Positions 9,184-18,196 of a DNA stretch of 64,000 bases are shown one piece after another. Within the stretch, counting starts at the first letter, position 1. Each line of letters starts with the position of its first letter. The notes below the pieces were generated by a model. The model was not told the origin of the DNA and did not search any database. It saw only the letters and a program-made list of their open reading frames with translations. The DNA comes from Achromobacter pulmonis (lineage in GTDB: Bacteria > Pseudomonadota > Gammaproteobacteria > Burkholderiales > Burkholderiaceae_B), in contig NZ_CADIJV010000005.1 in NCBI RefSeq assembly GCF_902859765.1, positions 124,001-188,000 of the forward strand. Direction: 5' to 3'. The position numbers and the translations under genes were made by a program.

Positions 9184-9237
9184 ACGCCTCGTAACGGACT
9201 CGGCAGGCGGGTGGCGTTATGCTCGACCGGCGGCATC

Positions 9238-9283
9238 GCGCGCGCGGGATGCCGGGCCTTCGGGGCCGGGCGCGCGCGTGTTT
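9238..9283 (+). terminator. GC-rich hairpin after dmeF, possible terminator
   Basis: Outer arms made of CG repeats (CGCGCGC/GCGCGCG) enclose an inner GGCC-TTCGG-GGCC hairpin, followed by only a weak T stretch (GTGTTTC). It lies between dmeF and the next gene. Termination is a guess. Confidence 0.35.
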
Positions 9284-9310
9284 CGTGTACCTCATCGCAG
9301 GAGACCGAAG

Positions 9311-9790
9311 ATGATCAGCAAGAACACCATTTGCCTCTGGTACGACCGCGACGCCCTGGAAGCGGCGCGTTTTTATGCGCAGACTTTTCCGGACAGCGCC
9401 GTGGGCCGCGTGATGCACGCGCCTGCCGACTATCCGTCGGGCACGCAGGGCGACGTGCTGACGGTGGAATTCACCGTGGCCGGCATTCCCTGTCTGGGCC
9501 TGAATGGCGGCCCTGGCATCCAGCACAACCAGGCGTTCTCGTTCCAGATCGCCACCGACGACCAGGCCGAGACCGACCGTCTTTGGAACGCGATCGTCGC
9601 CAATGGCGGCTCGGAAAACGTCTGCGGCTGGTGCCAGGACAAATGGGGCTTGTCGTGGCAGATCACGCCGCGCGTGCTGACCGAGGCGCTGGTGTCGCCA
9701 GACCGCGCCGCCGCCAAGCGCGCCTTCGAGGCCATGATGCAGATGGGCAAGATCGACGTGGCCGGCATCGAGGCGGCGCTGCGCGGCTGA
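9311..9790 (+). CDS. PhnB-like VOC (glyoxalase-fold) protein
   Basis: About 159 aa. Seen: CLWYDRDALEAARFYAQTFPDS at the N terminus, FTVAGIPCLGLNGGP and FSFQIATDDQAETDRLWNAI in the middle, then the CGWCQDKWGLSWQITP motif. These mark the family annotated as 3-demethylubiquinone-9 3-methyltransferase-like / PhnB, a VOC fold. These are small cytoplasmic proteins whose substrates are mostly unknown. I chose the ATG at 9311 because AGGAGA lies eight bases upstream; an ATG at 9278 would add 11 unconserved residues. Monocistronic; a terminator follows. Confidence 0.85.
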   Translation: MISKNTICLWYDRDALEAARFYAQTFPDSAVGRVMHAPADYPSGTQGDVLTVEFTVAGIPCLGLNGGPGIQHNQAFSFQIATDDQAETDRLWNAIVANGGSENVCGWCQDKWGLSWQITPRVLTEALVSPDRAAAKRAFEAMMQMGKIDVAGIEAALRG

Positions 9791-9818
9791 ACGCGGCGGG
9801 CCGCTTGTCTCCGTTTCC

Positions 9819-9850
9819 CGGGCGCCGCAAGGCGCCCGCCTTGTTGTTGC
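9819..9850 (+). terminator. Intrinsic terminator after the VOC gene
   Basis: Perfect 8-bp stem CGGGCGCC-GCAA-GGCGCCCG (9819-9838) with a GNRA-type loop, followed by CCTTGTTGTTG. About 30 bp after the stop codon. Confidence 0.65.
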
Positions 9851-9883
9851 CGCCTCGGGCACGCCAGTTGCTGCAGCCCGTGG

Positions 9884-9920
9884 GTCCGGACTCGCGCAAA
9901 GGACGGTCCGGACTTTTCTT
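9884..9920 (+). terminator. Second terminator-like hairpin ahead of the PRC-barrel gene
   Basis: GTCCGGAC at 9884-9891 and again at 9906-9913 (self-complementary, 14-nt loop), then TTTTCTT. It ends 40 bp before the next start codon. It is either a tandem terminator for the gene upstream or a leader attenuator for the PRC-barrel gene. Confidence 0.5.
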
Positions 9921-9959
9921 CAACGACAGGCAGCGGGACGATCCCGCGGGAGAAACGCG

Positions 9960-10358
9960 ATGGAACAGCAATCGAATATCGTCGGTGGTCCGAAGGCCAA
10001 GGCGCAGGGCCCCGGCCCGGAGGTCATGGCCGCCAACACGCTGGAAGGCAACGACGTCTACAACGGCGCCGGCGAGAGCCTGGGCGACATCAAGGCCATC
10101 ATGATCGACGTGCCGCGCGGCCGCGTGGCCTATGCCGTGCTGGCACGCGGCGGTGTGCTGGGAATGGGCGAGAAGCTGTTCGCCGTTCCCTGGGCGGCGC
10201 TGACGCTGGATACCGACCGCAAGTGCTTCGTGCTCGACGTCGACAAGGAAACGCTCAAGAGCGCGCCGGGGTTCGACAAGGACAACTGGCCGAGCATGGC
10301 CGACGAGACCTGGGCGCGTGAGCTGCACAAGTACTACAACCAGGATATCTACTGGTAG
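9960..10358 (+). CDS. PRC-barrel domain protein
   Basis: Small soluble protein of 132 aa. Residues about 23-95 form a PRC-barrel: NTLEGNDVYNGAGESLGDIKAIMIDV then VAYAVLARGGVLGMGEKLFAVPW, where the barrel strands are recognisable. Homologues in soil and water bacteria are annotated only by this domain and are often stress-associated; no catalytic role is known. SD GGGAGA precedes the ATG. It stands alone, with two hairpins upstream and a convergent gene after it. Confidence 0.85.
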   Translation: MEQQSNIVGGPKAKAQGPGPEVMAANTLEGNDVYNGAGESLGDIKAIMIDVPRGRVAYAVLARGGVLGMGEKLFAVPWAALTLDTDRKCFVLDVDKETLKSAPGFDKDNWPSMADETWARELHKYYNQDIYW

Positions 10359-10378
10359 GAACGGGCGGGCGCCGGGCT

Positions 10379-11095
10379 TCAGTCCGCGTCGGCCCAGTGG
10401 CCGTGGTCCGGCCGCACTTGCTGGCGGGCGGCGCCGCGGCGCACCTGCTCCGCGTCCAGCCGCGCGGCGCCGGCCGGATCGACGTCGAAGTCGATGCCCA
10501 GCGCGGCCGCCACGCGGGCATCTTCGATCGGCAGTTCCCAGGTCAGGAATACCTGCGACAGATCGCGGCCGTGTGTGAAGCCGGCGGCGTCGAACACGCT
10601 GGCGCCGCGCGGCACCACGCCATGCGGCTGGCAGGTGTCGAACAACACCGCGGTGCCGCGCGTCAGGGCGATGCGCTGGCCGGTCTGGGCGAACACCAGG
10701 TCCAGGCCCTTGTCGTCGCTCAGGAACAGGTTGCAGAAGGCCGCGCCGCCATACTGATCGCCGTCGTGGTGGTAACGGGCGCCGCGGCAGGCCATCAGAG
10801 CGATATCGCCGTCCTCCAGCGCATCGCCCAGGCCAAGCGTCGCGGCCCAGTCGCGCATGGCCTGCAGGCAGGCGCCATAGCCGGGCCAGCGCGCGATGGT
10901 GCGCGCCAGCGGCATCTGCTCGACATCGCCCGCTTCCAACTGCAAGCGGGTCTCGATTTCGCGCGTCCAGTCGGCCTGCAGGCGCGCGGGCGGCGCGGGC
11001 AGGGCCAGCGTGGCGCAGGGGGCGGCGATGCCGATGGCGCGGCTGCGCAGGGCTTCGCCGCTGCGGAAATACGAGACGAGCGGGGCGCGGGACAT
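10379..11095 (-). CDS. Putative 2OG-Fe(II) oxygenase-like protein
   Basis: About 238 aa, not confidently assigned. The C-terminal half has YHHDGDQYGGAAFCNLFLSDDKGLDLVF, then RGTAVLFDTCQPHGVVPRG. His109-x-Asp111, His158 and a following arginine have the order and spacing of the iron/2-oxoglutarate facial triad, and the surrounding strand pattern agrees. The N-terminal 80 residues are unrecognised. The ATG at 11095 was chosen because it begins the coherent protein; no clear SD. It follows the glycosyltransferase-like gene in the same direction (85-bp gap). Catalytic function unknown. Confidence 0.65.
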   Translation of the reverse strand: MSRAPLVSYFRSGEALRSRAIGIAAPCATLALPAPPARLQADWTREIETRLQLEAGDVEQMPLARTIARWPGYGACLQAMRDWAATLGLGDALEDGDIALMACRGARYHHDGDQYGGAAFCNLFLSDDKGLDLVFAQTGQRIALTRGTAVLFDTCQPHGVVPRGASVFDAAGFTHGRDLSQVFLTWELPIEDARVAAALGIDFDVDPAGAARLDAEQVRRGAARQQVRPDHGHWADAD

Positions 11096-11180
11096 ACCGT
11101 CATTAGAGCGCAAAGCCGGCTCCGTGAGTCGACACTGCGCACTGGCGTCCAGGCAGCCGCGTCCCGGCGCGATTCGCGAT

Positions 11181-12062
11181 TCAGCCGCCGAGCGCGCTGG
11201 CCCAGAGCCGCTGAATCCAGGAGCGGCGCGGCGGGCGCGGCCGGTTGCCGGTGTAGTCCTTCTGCGAGGCCTTGACCACGTCGCCGAACGGCGCGGCGGC
11301 GCGATAGTCGTCGAGCCGGTGGCCGGCGGCCAGCGCCTCCTCGTAATAGCGGTCGAACAACTCGGCCAGGTCGGCGCGCGCGTGCGCCACCAGTTCGCCA
11401 TCGAACCAGTGGCGCCGGCCTTCGGCTTGCAGGCGCGGCATGGCGTAGCGGTGCGAGAACTGCGTGCCCATGTCGGAATAGTGCAGGATGCCGATCTCGT
11501 CGCGCGCCAGTCCCGCGCCGTCGATGCTGTTGTAGCGGGCATCGAGGTGCTGTACCAACTGCGGGCGTTCGGCGAAATAGTGCTTCATCTCGCGATTGGC
11601 GTGACGCTTGGCGCGCAGGGCATCGAGCGTGGGCAGGTGGGCGCGGGCGCGGGCGCAGTCCCACAGCGCCACGCATGACCGCCAGCCATCGCCGTCGCGG
11701 CGGCCGGCGACGATGGCCTCGCCCTCGAACGGCAGATCCCAGATGTCGGCCAGATCGCACAGCACCAGCATGTCGGCGTCCATGTACAGGGCGCGGCCCT
11801 GGAAGCCGGCGGCGGCCGGCACCGCCCAGCGGAAGGCGGAGAATGGCGTCGACCATTTTTCAGTGCGCCAGCCGCGTCCGCTATCCGGATCGCAATACCA
11901 GGGGCTGGCGGGGTCGCGCGACAAGCGCATCCAGGTGATCTCGACTGGCCGCGAGGCGTGCTTGCGGGCGCTGTAGTCCAGCACCATCATCTGTTCCAGG
12001 TCGCAGTCGTTCGGGTCGCAACCGACAAAAATCCTGATGGCGTCGCGCATGGGTCTCGTCAT
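11181..12062 (-). CDS. Glycosyltransferase-like protein (GT-A, GT8-type)
   Basis: About 293 aa. It begins IRIFVGCDPNDCDLEQMMVLDYSARKHASRPVEITWM, has ALYMDADMLVLCDLADIWD with a DxD metal/nucleotide-sugar motif near residue 95, then a histidine-containing C-terminal part (ILHYSDMGTQ). This is the pattern of GT8-like, galactosyl-transferase-type enzymes. No signal peptide. The start may be ATG 12062 (a GAGG abuts it) or ATG 12050. It may work with the oxygenase-like gene downstream; the acceptor is unknown. No LPS or capsule cluster is nearby. Confidence 0.75.
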   Translation of the reverse strand: MTRPMRDAIRIFVGCDPNDCDLEQMMVLDYSARKHASRPVEITWMRLSRDPASPWYCDPDSGRGWRTEKWSTPFSAFRWAVPAAAGFQGRALYMDADMLVLCDLADIWDLPFEGEAIVAGRRDGDGWRSCVALWDCARARAHLPTLDALRAKRHANREMKHYFAERPQLVQHLDARYNSIDGAGLARDEIGILHYSDMGTQFSHRYAMPRLQAEGRRHWFDGELVAHARADLAELFDRYYEEALAAGHRLDDYRAAAPFGDVVKASQKDYTGNRPRPPRRSWIQRLWASALGG

Positions 12063-12349
12063 CCTCGGCAGTAGGGGGCGCCTGGCATGGGGCGCCGCAC
12101 CTGAATTATTGCTGAATTGTAATCGGACTTTACCGTCCAGGCGATGCCGACGGACGCCGCGTGGTTGAATTCCCGCCGCGACGCCACTGTGCCGCTCTCA
12201 TGGCAGCGCAGCAAGCTGCGTGCCCGCGCGCCGCGTTGCACGCAGCGGACGCTTGCCCGTGTCGCGCTGGCGCCCGGGCGCAAACCGAATAAAGTGCCTG
12301 GACCCCGTGGCGCGCGTGCCCGGGGCCCAGACACGACAAGGGAGACGAT

Positions 12350-13117
12350 ATGGATACGGCAGGGAACATGGGAACCGGCGTGCGCGAGCAGGTCAGCGCC
12401 ACGGAATGGCAGGTGCGCAAGGATCTGGCGGCGCTGTACCGGCTGGTGGCGTTGTTCGGTTGGGACGACCTGATCTTCACCCACATCACCGCCAAGGTGC
12501 CGGGCACCGAGCATTTCCTCATCAACCCCTACGGCATGATGTTCGACGAGATCACCGCGTCCAGCCTGGTCAAGATCGATCTGGACGGACGCAAGGTGAT
12601 GGATTCGGAATACGACATCAATCCGGCCGGCTTCACCATCCACAGCTGTATCCACGCGGCTCGCAAGGACGCCATGTGTGTGCTGCACACGCATTCCATC
12701 AATGGCGTGGCGGTGTCGGCGCAGAAGGATGGGCTGCTGCCGTTGTCGCAGTTCGCCTTCATCGTGCTGCGTTCGCTGGCTTATCACGACTACGAGGGCC
12801 TGGCGCTCAATCCCGAGGAACAGCCGCGGCTGGTGCGCGACCTGGGCAACAGCCAGTACCTGATCCTGCGCAACCACGGCCTGTTGACGGTGGGGCAGAG
12901 CATGGCCGAGGCGTTCCAGGCCATGCACCGGCTGGAAGCGGCCTGCATGGTGCAGGTGCGGGCCCAGGCGGGCGGCGGGGAGCTGAGCTTCATCCCGCCC
13001 GAAGTGCTGGCGCGCGCCGCAGTGGAGTCGCCAGCCGACCGCGCCCACAAGGCCGCGCTGGCCTGGCCGGGCCTGCTGCGCCGCCTGGACCGGCGCAATC
13101 CGGGCTACGCGGACTGA
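12350..13117 (+). CDS. Class II aldolase/adducin-family protein
   Basis: About 255 aa. Seen: NPYGMMFDEITASSLVKIDLDGRK near residue 56, HSCIHAARKDAMCVLHTHSINGVAVSA (zinc ligands of the HTH motif) near residue 100, and a later LRNHGLLTVG with another histidine ligand. These are class II (zinc) aldolase hallmarks, as in fuculose-phosphate aldolase relatives. The bacterial subfamily without a dedicated operon is of unknown substrate. SD GGGAGA. It is divergent from the glycosyltransferase gene; the 287 bp between them include an AT-rich patch (about 12100-12130), but I could not define a promoter. Confidence 0.85.
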   Translation: MDTAGNMGTGVREQVSATEWQVRKDLAALYRLVALFGWDDLIFTHITAKVPGTEHFLINPYGMMFDEITASSLVKIDLDGRKVMDSEYDINPAGFTIHSCIHAARKDAMCVLHTHSINGVAVSAQKDGLLPLSQFAFIVLRSLAYHDYEGLALNPEEQPRLVRDLGNSQYLILRNHGLLTVGQSMAEAFQAMHRLEAACMVQVRAQAGGGELSFIPPEVLARAAVESPADRAHKAALAWPGLLRRLDRRNPGYAD

Positions 13118-13167
13118 TGCGCGCGGCGCAAGCCGCCGGAGCGGCGGCCTGGCGCCCGCGGGCTGGC

Positions 13168-13956
13168 TCAGCCCTTCGCGGGCCGGGCTTGAAGGAACTC
13201 GGCGCAGTCGGGCAGCGGCGTGGCCGGCTTGTAGACCGAATCGTCGGCCTGCCACTTGTAGGTCACGGTGTAGCTGCATTGCTTGTCGGCCTGCGGTTGC
13301 CGCTGGGCCGCCGTCGGCGCCGGCTGCTTGGCCGGATCGGCGTCGCGGCTGGCGCGGGCCGGCGCGCGCGTGGCCCGCGTGGTGACCTGCAGATCCGGAT
13401 ACGGTTGGTCGCTGGCCAGGGCCTTGACCGTGGCGTCGTAGCGGTACTGCTCCATGCAGTCGTCTGCGCGCCGGCGCTCGTCGGCCTCGTTGACGCAGGC
13501 GCGGACCGACGCCTGGGTCGCGTACGGCAGCATCTGCGCCAGGTTCGACGACCTGTCACCCAGGTCGACCGCGAACAGGTATAGATCGCGGCGCGAGAAG
13601 CTGCCGCCCGGGAACTGGATTTCTTCCTTGTAGTCGGGTTCGCTGGGGCCGATCACACCTACCAGGGCGCGTTCCTCACTCAGGCGGATCAGGTGCGGCC
13701 AGACCGTGAAGTGCGAGAAGTCCGGGATCTCCGGCAGGTCCCAGAGCCGGTATTCGGCGCGCAGCGTGCGGCTGCTGGCGAACGGGCCGTTTTCCTCGAA
13801 GCCGCCATCGACCTTGATGCCGACGCACCAGTCGGCCTGTTCGTTGCAGTACAGCTTGTTCCGCGGATCGAGCGTCAGCGCCTCGACATCGGGCTGGGCG
13901 GCGGTGGCCAGCGTGGGCAGGGCGGCGCAGAGCAACAGGGCAAGGGCTTTATTCAT
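13168..13956 (-). CDS. Secreted hypothetical protein
   Basis: 262 aa, unrecognised. It starts with a clear signal peptide, MNKALALLLCAALPTLATAA, with an AxA-type cleavage site before QPDVEAL. Mature part: an acidic, aromatic-rich domain (about 25-190) with four scattered cysteines that could form disulfides, a low-complexity Ala/Pro/Arg/Gln linker (about 193-225), then a short CSYTVTYKW...LPDCAEF tail. Expected in the periplasm. Convergent with the aldolase gene. No function proposed. Confidence 0.75.
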   Translation of the reverse strand: MNKALALLLCAALPTLATAAQPDVEALTLDPRNKLYCNEQADWCVGIKVDGGFEENGPFASSRTLRAEYRLWDLPEIPDFSHFTVWPHLIRLSEERALVGVIGPSEPDYKEEIQFPGGSFSRRDLYLFAVDLGDRSSNLAQMLPYATQASVRACVNEADERRRADDCMEQYRYDATVKALASDQPYPDLQVTTRATRAPARASRDADPAKQPAPTAAQRQPQADKQCSYTVTYKWQADDSVYKPATPLPDCAEFLQARPAKG

Positions 13957-14202
13957 CGGGGTTCCTGGTGAGGCGACAAAGACGGGGCGGAAGATGCCGG
14001 CGCATTGTGGCCTGAATTCCCCGCTAACACGTCACCAATTGTGTAAAGCGCTGCAGGAACCTACGGCGCTGGGGCTGGCACTGATGATTTCGACGCCCCC
14101 GCGGTCCGGCAGCGAGGCGGAGCGCCCGGCCATGTCTTATCATCGGGGCAGAAATCAAGGCGCCGCTGAATGGCTCCTGATCCACCTGCGTGGGAGACAC
14201 AC

Positions 14203-15078
14203 ATGGATATCGGATTCATCGGCCTGGGCGTCATGGGCACGCCCATGGCGCTCAACCTGGCCCGCGCCGGCACGCCGCTGGTGGCCTGGAGCCGTTCCTC
14301 CGGCGGCTTTGACGCGTTGCGCGCCGCCGGCGCGCGCATCGCCGACGATGTCGGCCAGGTCTACGCCCAATGCCGCACCGTGATCCTGATGCTGGCCCAC
14401 GACCAAGCCATTGACGCAGTGCTGGCGCGCGGCACGGATGATTTCGGCGCGCGCGTGCGCGGTCACGTGATCGTCAACATGGGCACCACCTCGGCCGACT
14501 ATTCGCGCCGGCTGGGGGCGGACATCGAGGCGGCCGGCGGCCGCTATGTCGAGGCGCCGGTGTCGGGCTCGCGCAAGCCGGCCGAGGCGGGCCAACTGGT
14601 GGTGATGCTGGCCGGCCATGATGATGACGTGGCGGCGGTGCGCCAACTGGTGCGGCCCCTGTGCCGCGACAGTTTCATCTGTGGCGCGGTGCCGTCCGCG
14701 CTGGCCATGAAGCTGTCGGTCAACCTGTTCCTGATCACCATGGTCACGGGGCTGGCCGAGTCGGTGCATTTCGCCGAACGCCAGGGCATCGACCTGGCGC
14801 TGTTCGCCGAGGTGCTGAATGCCGGGCCCATGGCCAGCGACGTGTCGCGCGTCAAGCTGGGCAAGCTGGTGGCGCAGGACTTCTCGGTGCAGGCCGCGAT
14901 CACCGACGTGCTCAAGAACAGCCGGCTGGTGGCCGAGGCCGCGCGCGGCGCCGGCATCGCTTCGCCCTTGCTGGATGCCAGCCATGCCCTCTACGGCGAG
15001 ACCGAGGCCCAGGGCCTGGGCACGGCCGACATGGTGGCCGTCATCCGCGCCATCGAACGGCGCACCGAAGCGGGCTGA
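14203..15078 (+). CDS. 3-hydroxyisobutyrate dehydrogenase-family NAD(P) oxidoreductase
   Basis: About 291 aa. It starts [23 protein letters not shown], the Rossmann GxGxxG plus the family signature. It also has [22 protein letters not shown] near residue 115 (substrate loop) and the catalytic lysine in [12 protein letters not shown] (about residue 170). The family oxidises beta-hydroxy acids or reduces tartronate semialdehyde and succinic semialdehyde; which one is not clear here. The ATG at 14203 has GGAG upstream; an earlier ATG at 14170 lacks one. The GNAT gene follows after 33 bp. Confidence 0.87.
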   Translation: MDIGFIGLGVMGTPMALNLARAGTPLVAWSRSSGGFDALRAAGARIADDVGQVYAQCRTVILMLAHDQAIDAVLARGTDDFGARVRGHVIVNMGTTSADYSRRLGADIEAAGGRYVEAPVSGSRKPAEAGQLVVMLAGHDDDVAAVRQLVRPLCRDSFICGAVPSALAMKLSVNLFLITMVTGLAESVHFAERQGIDLALFAEVLNAGPMASDVSRVKLGKLVAQDFSVQAAITDVLKNSRLVAEAARGAGIASPLLDASHALYGETEAQGLGTADMVAVIRAIERRTEAG

Positions 15079-15111
15079 ACCCCGCTGCGTACTTCCTTTT
15101 TTTGCGGTCTC

Positions 15112-15549
15112 ATGATCACTTTCAGGACTTCCACCCCCGCGGACGGCGAGCGCGTCGTCGACATCTGGCGCCGCTCGGTCGACGCCACCCATGACTTCCT
15201 GACCCCGCAGGATCGCCAGGCCATCGAGGCCGAGGTGGTCGGCTTCCTGCCCGCTGCCGCGCTCGACCTGGCGCTGGACGCGAGTGGCCGGCCGCAGGCC
15301 TTCATGTTGCTGGACGGCAGCCACATAGAAGCGCTGTTCGTCGACCCGGACGCGCGCGGCGCCGGCGTCGGGCGCGCGCTGGTCGAGGAGGCGCTGCGGC
15401 GCCATCCGGACCTGACTACCGATGTCAATGAGCAGAACGCGCAGGCCGTGGGCTTCTATGAACGCATGGGATTCGAGCGCACCGGGCGTTCCGATCGTGA
15501 CGGCCAGGGGCGGGCCTATCCGCTGATCCATTTGCGTCATCGCGGGTGA
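15112..15549 (+). CDS. yjaB: GNAT N-acetyltransferase, YjaB-like
   Basis: 145 aa, closely similar from end to end to E. coli YjaB as I remember it: IWRRSVDATHDFL at the N terminus, FMLLDGSHIEALFVDPDARGAGVGRALVEEAL (acetyl-CoA pyrophosphate-binding motif A with R-x-x-G-x-G), and NEQNAQAVGFYERMGFERTGRSD (motif B). Cytoplasmic; binds acetyl-CoA; physiological substrate unknown. It may be co-transcribed with the dehydrogenase upstream. Confidence 0.88.
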   Translation: MITFRTSTPADGERVVDIWRRSVDATHDFLTPQDRQAIEAEVVGFLPAAALDLALDASGRPQAFMLLDGSHIEALFVDPDARGAGVGRALVEEALRRHPDLTTDVNEQNAQAVGFYERMGFERTGRSDRDGQGRAYPLIHLRHRG

Positions 15550-15640
15550 CGCGACGCCGTTGCCGGGGCCCGCGTCACGGCATCGGCGGGTGGCGCGCCC
15601 AGGCGCTTTCCTGCAAACCGCGTGGGGGGTGCGCGCGACG

Positions 15641-17968
15641 CTACCGATCGTTAGCGATCGGCGCAGCGGTGTCGGATCGCAGGTCCGGGAGATCGAAGGC
15701 CCGCACCGCCGGCGCATCGCCGCGCCAGCGTTCCACCTGCACCAGCGCCGACAGCGCGCTCGGGCCTTGCGCCAGCCGTGACGTGCCCACGTCCACCGTC
15801 AGCACGTTGGGGTTGCCGTGGCGTTCCAGCGCGTCGTCCCGCGGATCGAACCAGGCGCCGGTGGGCATCACCACCACGCCACGCAGCAGGTCGGCGCTGA
15901 GTTGCGCGCCGCCGAGGCAGGCGCCGCGCTCATTGAAGATCCGCACCACATCGCCTTGCGCGATGCCGCGTTCGGCGGCGTCGTCGGGGTGTAGCAGCAC
16001 CGCCTCGCGGCCGGCGACCTTGTTGGCGCGGGTGGCCGGCGCCGGGTCGAGCTGCGAGTGCAGCCGGTCGGCCGGCTGGCAGGTCACCAGGTGCAGCGGC
16101 CAGCGCGCCGCGCTTTCAGCGCCCAGCCATTCCACCGGTGGCAGCCAGGCCGGATGTGGCGGACAGTCGTCGTAGCCGAATTCGGCGATGGCCGCGCTGT
16201 GCAGTTCGAGGCGGCCGGAACGGGTCTTGAGCGGATGCGCGGCGGGATCCTCGCGGAACTGCTCGAACAGCACGAAGTCGCGGGCTGGCGGCGGCAGCGC
16301 GACATGGCCGCGCTCCCAGAATTCGTCGAAGGCCGGCAGCGTCAGGTGCGCGGCCTCCCAGGCCGGCCGCATCTGTTCGTAGATGCGGCGGATCCAGGCC
16401 ATTTCGTCGCGGCCTTCGGTGAAGGCCTGCTCGAAACCGCCGCGCGCGGCCAGTTCGCGGTAGATGTCGAAATCGTTGCGGCTGTGGCCCACGGGCGCCA
16501 CCGCCTGCCGCATCGCCAGGATGTAGCGGTCGCGCGAGGAGCCGCCGATGTCGTTGCGTTCCAGCGTGGTGGTGGCCGGCAGCACGATGTCGGCGCGACG
16601 CGCGGTCGGCGTCCACCACGGTTCGTGCACGATGATGGTCTCGGGCCGCGCCCAGGCCCGCGCCAGGCGGTTCAGGTCCTGGTGATGGTGGAAGGGGTTG
16701 CCGCCGGCCCAATAGACCAGGCGGATGTCCGGGTAGGTGCCGGTCCTGCCGTTGAATTCATACGATTCGCCCGGCTGCAACAGCATGTCGGCCAGGCGCG
16801 CCACCGGGATCGAAGCGCCTGCCGGATTGCGGCCGGCGCGCATCTCCGGCGCCGGCAGATCGGGGCGCGGATTGCCGGCGCCGTTCATCGAGCCATGGCC
16901 GAAGGCGAAGCCGCCGCCGGGCAGGCCGATCTGGCCCAGCATCGCCGCCAGCGCGACACTGCCCCAGTACGGCTGTTCGCCACGATGGCCGCGTTGCAGC
17001 GACCATGAGCAAGACAACAGCGTGCGGGCGGCGGCCGCGTCCCGCGCCAGCGCGCGGATGGTTTCCGCCGGCACGCCGCAGATGCTCTCGGCCCAGCGCG
17101 CATCCTTGGGCTGGCCGTCGGCGCGGCCCAGCAGGTAGTCGGCGTATTGCTCGAAGCCGTTGCAGCAGCGCGCCAGAAAGTCCCGATCGTGGCGCGCCTC
17201 GGCCAGCAAGGTATGCGCCATGCCCAGCATCAGCGCGGCGTCGGTGTTGGGCCGGATCGGAATCCACTCGGCCGCCAGCGCCGCCGGCGCGTCGGCGCGC
17301 GTGGGGCTGACCACCACTGTGCGCATGCCAGCCTGCCGCGCCTGCGCGAGCCAGCCAGGCGCGCTGTGATCGCCGGCGCCGCCCGAGGCGATCTGGGTGT
17401 TGCGCAGGGCAATGCCGCCAAAGGCAATCAGCAGCCGCGTATGGCCGACCACGCTGCGCCAGTCGGTGATGCGGCCGGTCACGGGCGCATAGGTGCCGAT
17501 GATGTGCGGCAGCAGGAATTGCGCCGCGCCCCAGCTGTAGTTGCCGGATTGATCGACGCAGCCGCCGCCGGCATAGAGGAAACGGTGCGTGAGCGTACGC
17601 GCATGGTGCAGGCGGCCGGCCGAGGACCAGCCGTACGATCCGCCGAAGATGGCGGTGGGGCCATGCTGCGCGCGCACCCGTTGCAGTTCGTCGTGCACCA
17701 GCGCCAGCGCCGTGTCCCAATCGACTTCGACGTAGCCGTCGACCCCGCGCAGTTCGGGTGCGCCGCGGTGCCTGAGCCAGCTGGCGCGCACGGCCGGACG
17801 GTCGATGCGCAGCGGCGAATGCACCATGTCGGGCATCGTGTGGATAAGCGGGGACGGGGCCTGGTCGTGGGCGAACGGCTCGCAACCCACGACACGGCCA
17901 TCGCGCACCAGCGCGGTGTACGCGCCCCAGTGGGACAGGGACGGATAACGGGAGATCGCTTCGGTCAT
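15641..17968 (-). CDS. bisC: Molybdopterin oxidoreductase, biotin-sulfoxide-reductase type
   Basis: About 775 aa, DMSO-reductase superfamily. It starts SHWGAYTALVRDGRVVGCEPF with neither an N-terminal [4Fe-4S] cysteine motif nor a Tat signal, like cytoplasmic BisC and unlike TorA/DmsA. Seen: NYSWGAAQFLLPHIIG near residue 150 with the serine expected to ligand Mo; VYWAGGNPFHHHQDLNRL; EPWWTPTARRADIVLPATTTLERND; and a C-terminal molybdopterin-dinucleotide domain. BisC reduces biotin sulfoxide and methionine sulfoxide. No SD before the chosen ATG. An inverted repeat lies 27 bp upstream. Confidence 0.85.
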   Translation of the reverse strand: MTEAISRYPSLSHWGAYTALVRDGRVVGCEPFAHDQAPSPLIHTMPDMVHSPLRIDRPAVRASWLRHRGAPELRGVDGYVEVDWDTALALVHDELQRVRAQHGPTAIFGGSYGWSSAGRLHHARTLTHRFLYAGGGCVDQSGNYSWGAAQFLLPHIIGTYAPVTGRITDWRSVVGHTRLLIAFGGIALRNTQIASGGAGDHSAPGWLAQARQAGMRTVVVSPTRADAPAALAAEWIPIRPNTDAALMLGMAHTLLAEARHDRDFLARCCNGFEQYADYLLGRADGQPKDARWAESICGVPAETIRALARDAAAARTLLSCSWSLQRGHRGEQPYWGSVALAAMLGQIGLPGGGFAFGHGSMNGAGNPRPDLPAPEMRAGRNPAGASIPVARLADMLLQPGESYEFNGRTGTYPDIRLVYWAGGNPFHHHQDLNRLARAWARPETIIVHEPWWTPTARRADIVLPATTTLERNDIGGSSRDRYILAMRQAVAPVGHSRNDFDIYRELAARGGFEQAFTEGRDEMAWIRRIYEQMRPAWEAAHLTLPAFDEFWERGHVALPPPARDFVLFEQFREDPAAHPLKTRSGRLELHSAAIAEFGYDDCPPHPAWLPPVEWLGAESAARWPLHLVTCQPADRLHSQLDPAPATRANKVAGREAVLLHPDDAAERGIAQGDVVRIFNERGACLGGAQLSADLLRGVVVMPTGAWFDPRDDALERHGNPNVLTVDVGTSRLAQGPSALSALVQVERWRGDAPAVRAFDLPDLRSDTAAPIANDR

Positions 17969-17994
17969 GCGGGCGGCGCCGTGAAAAGCGTATT

Positions 17995-18014
17995 GTTATG
18001 GAAATCCTCATAAC
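17995..18014. promoter_or_regulatory. Inverted repeat upstream of bisC
   Basis: GTTATG-N8-CATAAC in an AT-rich stretch 27 bp upstream of bisC, in the 228-bp gap divergent from the DapA-family gene. A candidate operator with no identified regulator. On the other side of the gap, TATACT at 18099-18104 could be the -10 of the DapA-family gene. Confidence 0.35.
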
Positions 18015-18196
18015 TTAACCGCATTGCTTTAGAAATTCTTTGTCTTTCGGGCGCCCTGGAAGTGTGGAAAATAGAATAATTTTCGGGGCCGCTCTTCCTA
18101 TACTGCGTAAGCAACAAGGGGAATGGTCAGGTGCAGGCGCCGACCGCGCGCCACCCTGGCTTTGATCGGGCAGTCCATACGCAAGTGGAGTAGGTC

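Noticed and set aside
12063-12349. A promoter or operator in the AT-rich patch between the glycosyltransferase and aldolase genes.
   Set aside because: No pair of -35/-10 elements with proper spacing and no clear palindrome could be defined.
15644-15661. CCGATCG-TTAG-CGATCGG hairpin at the end of bisC.
   Set aside because: It lies within the last codons of the gene, has no T-run and is short; not convincing as a terminator.
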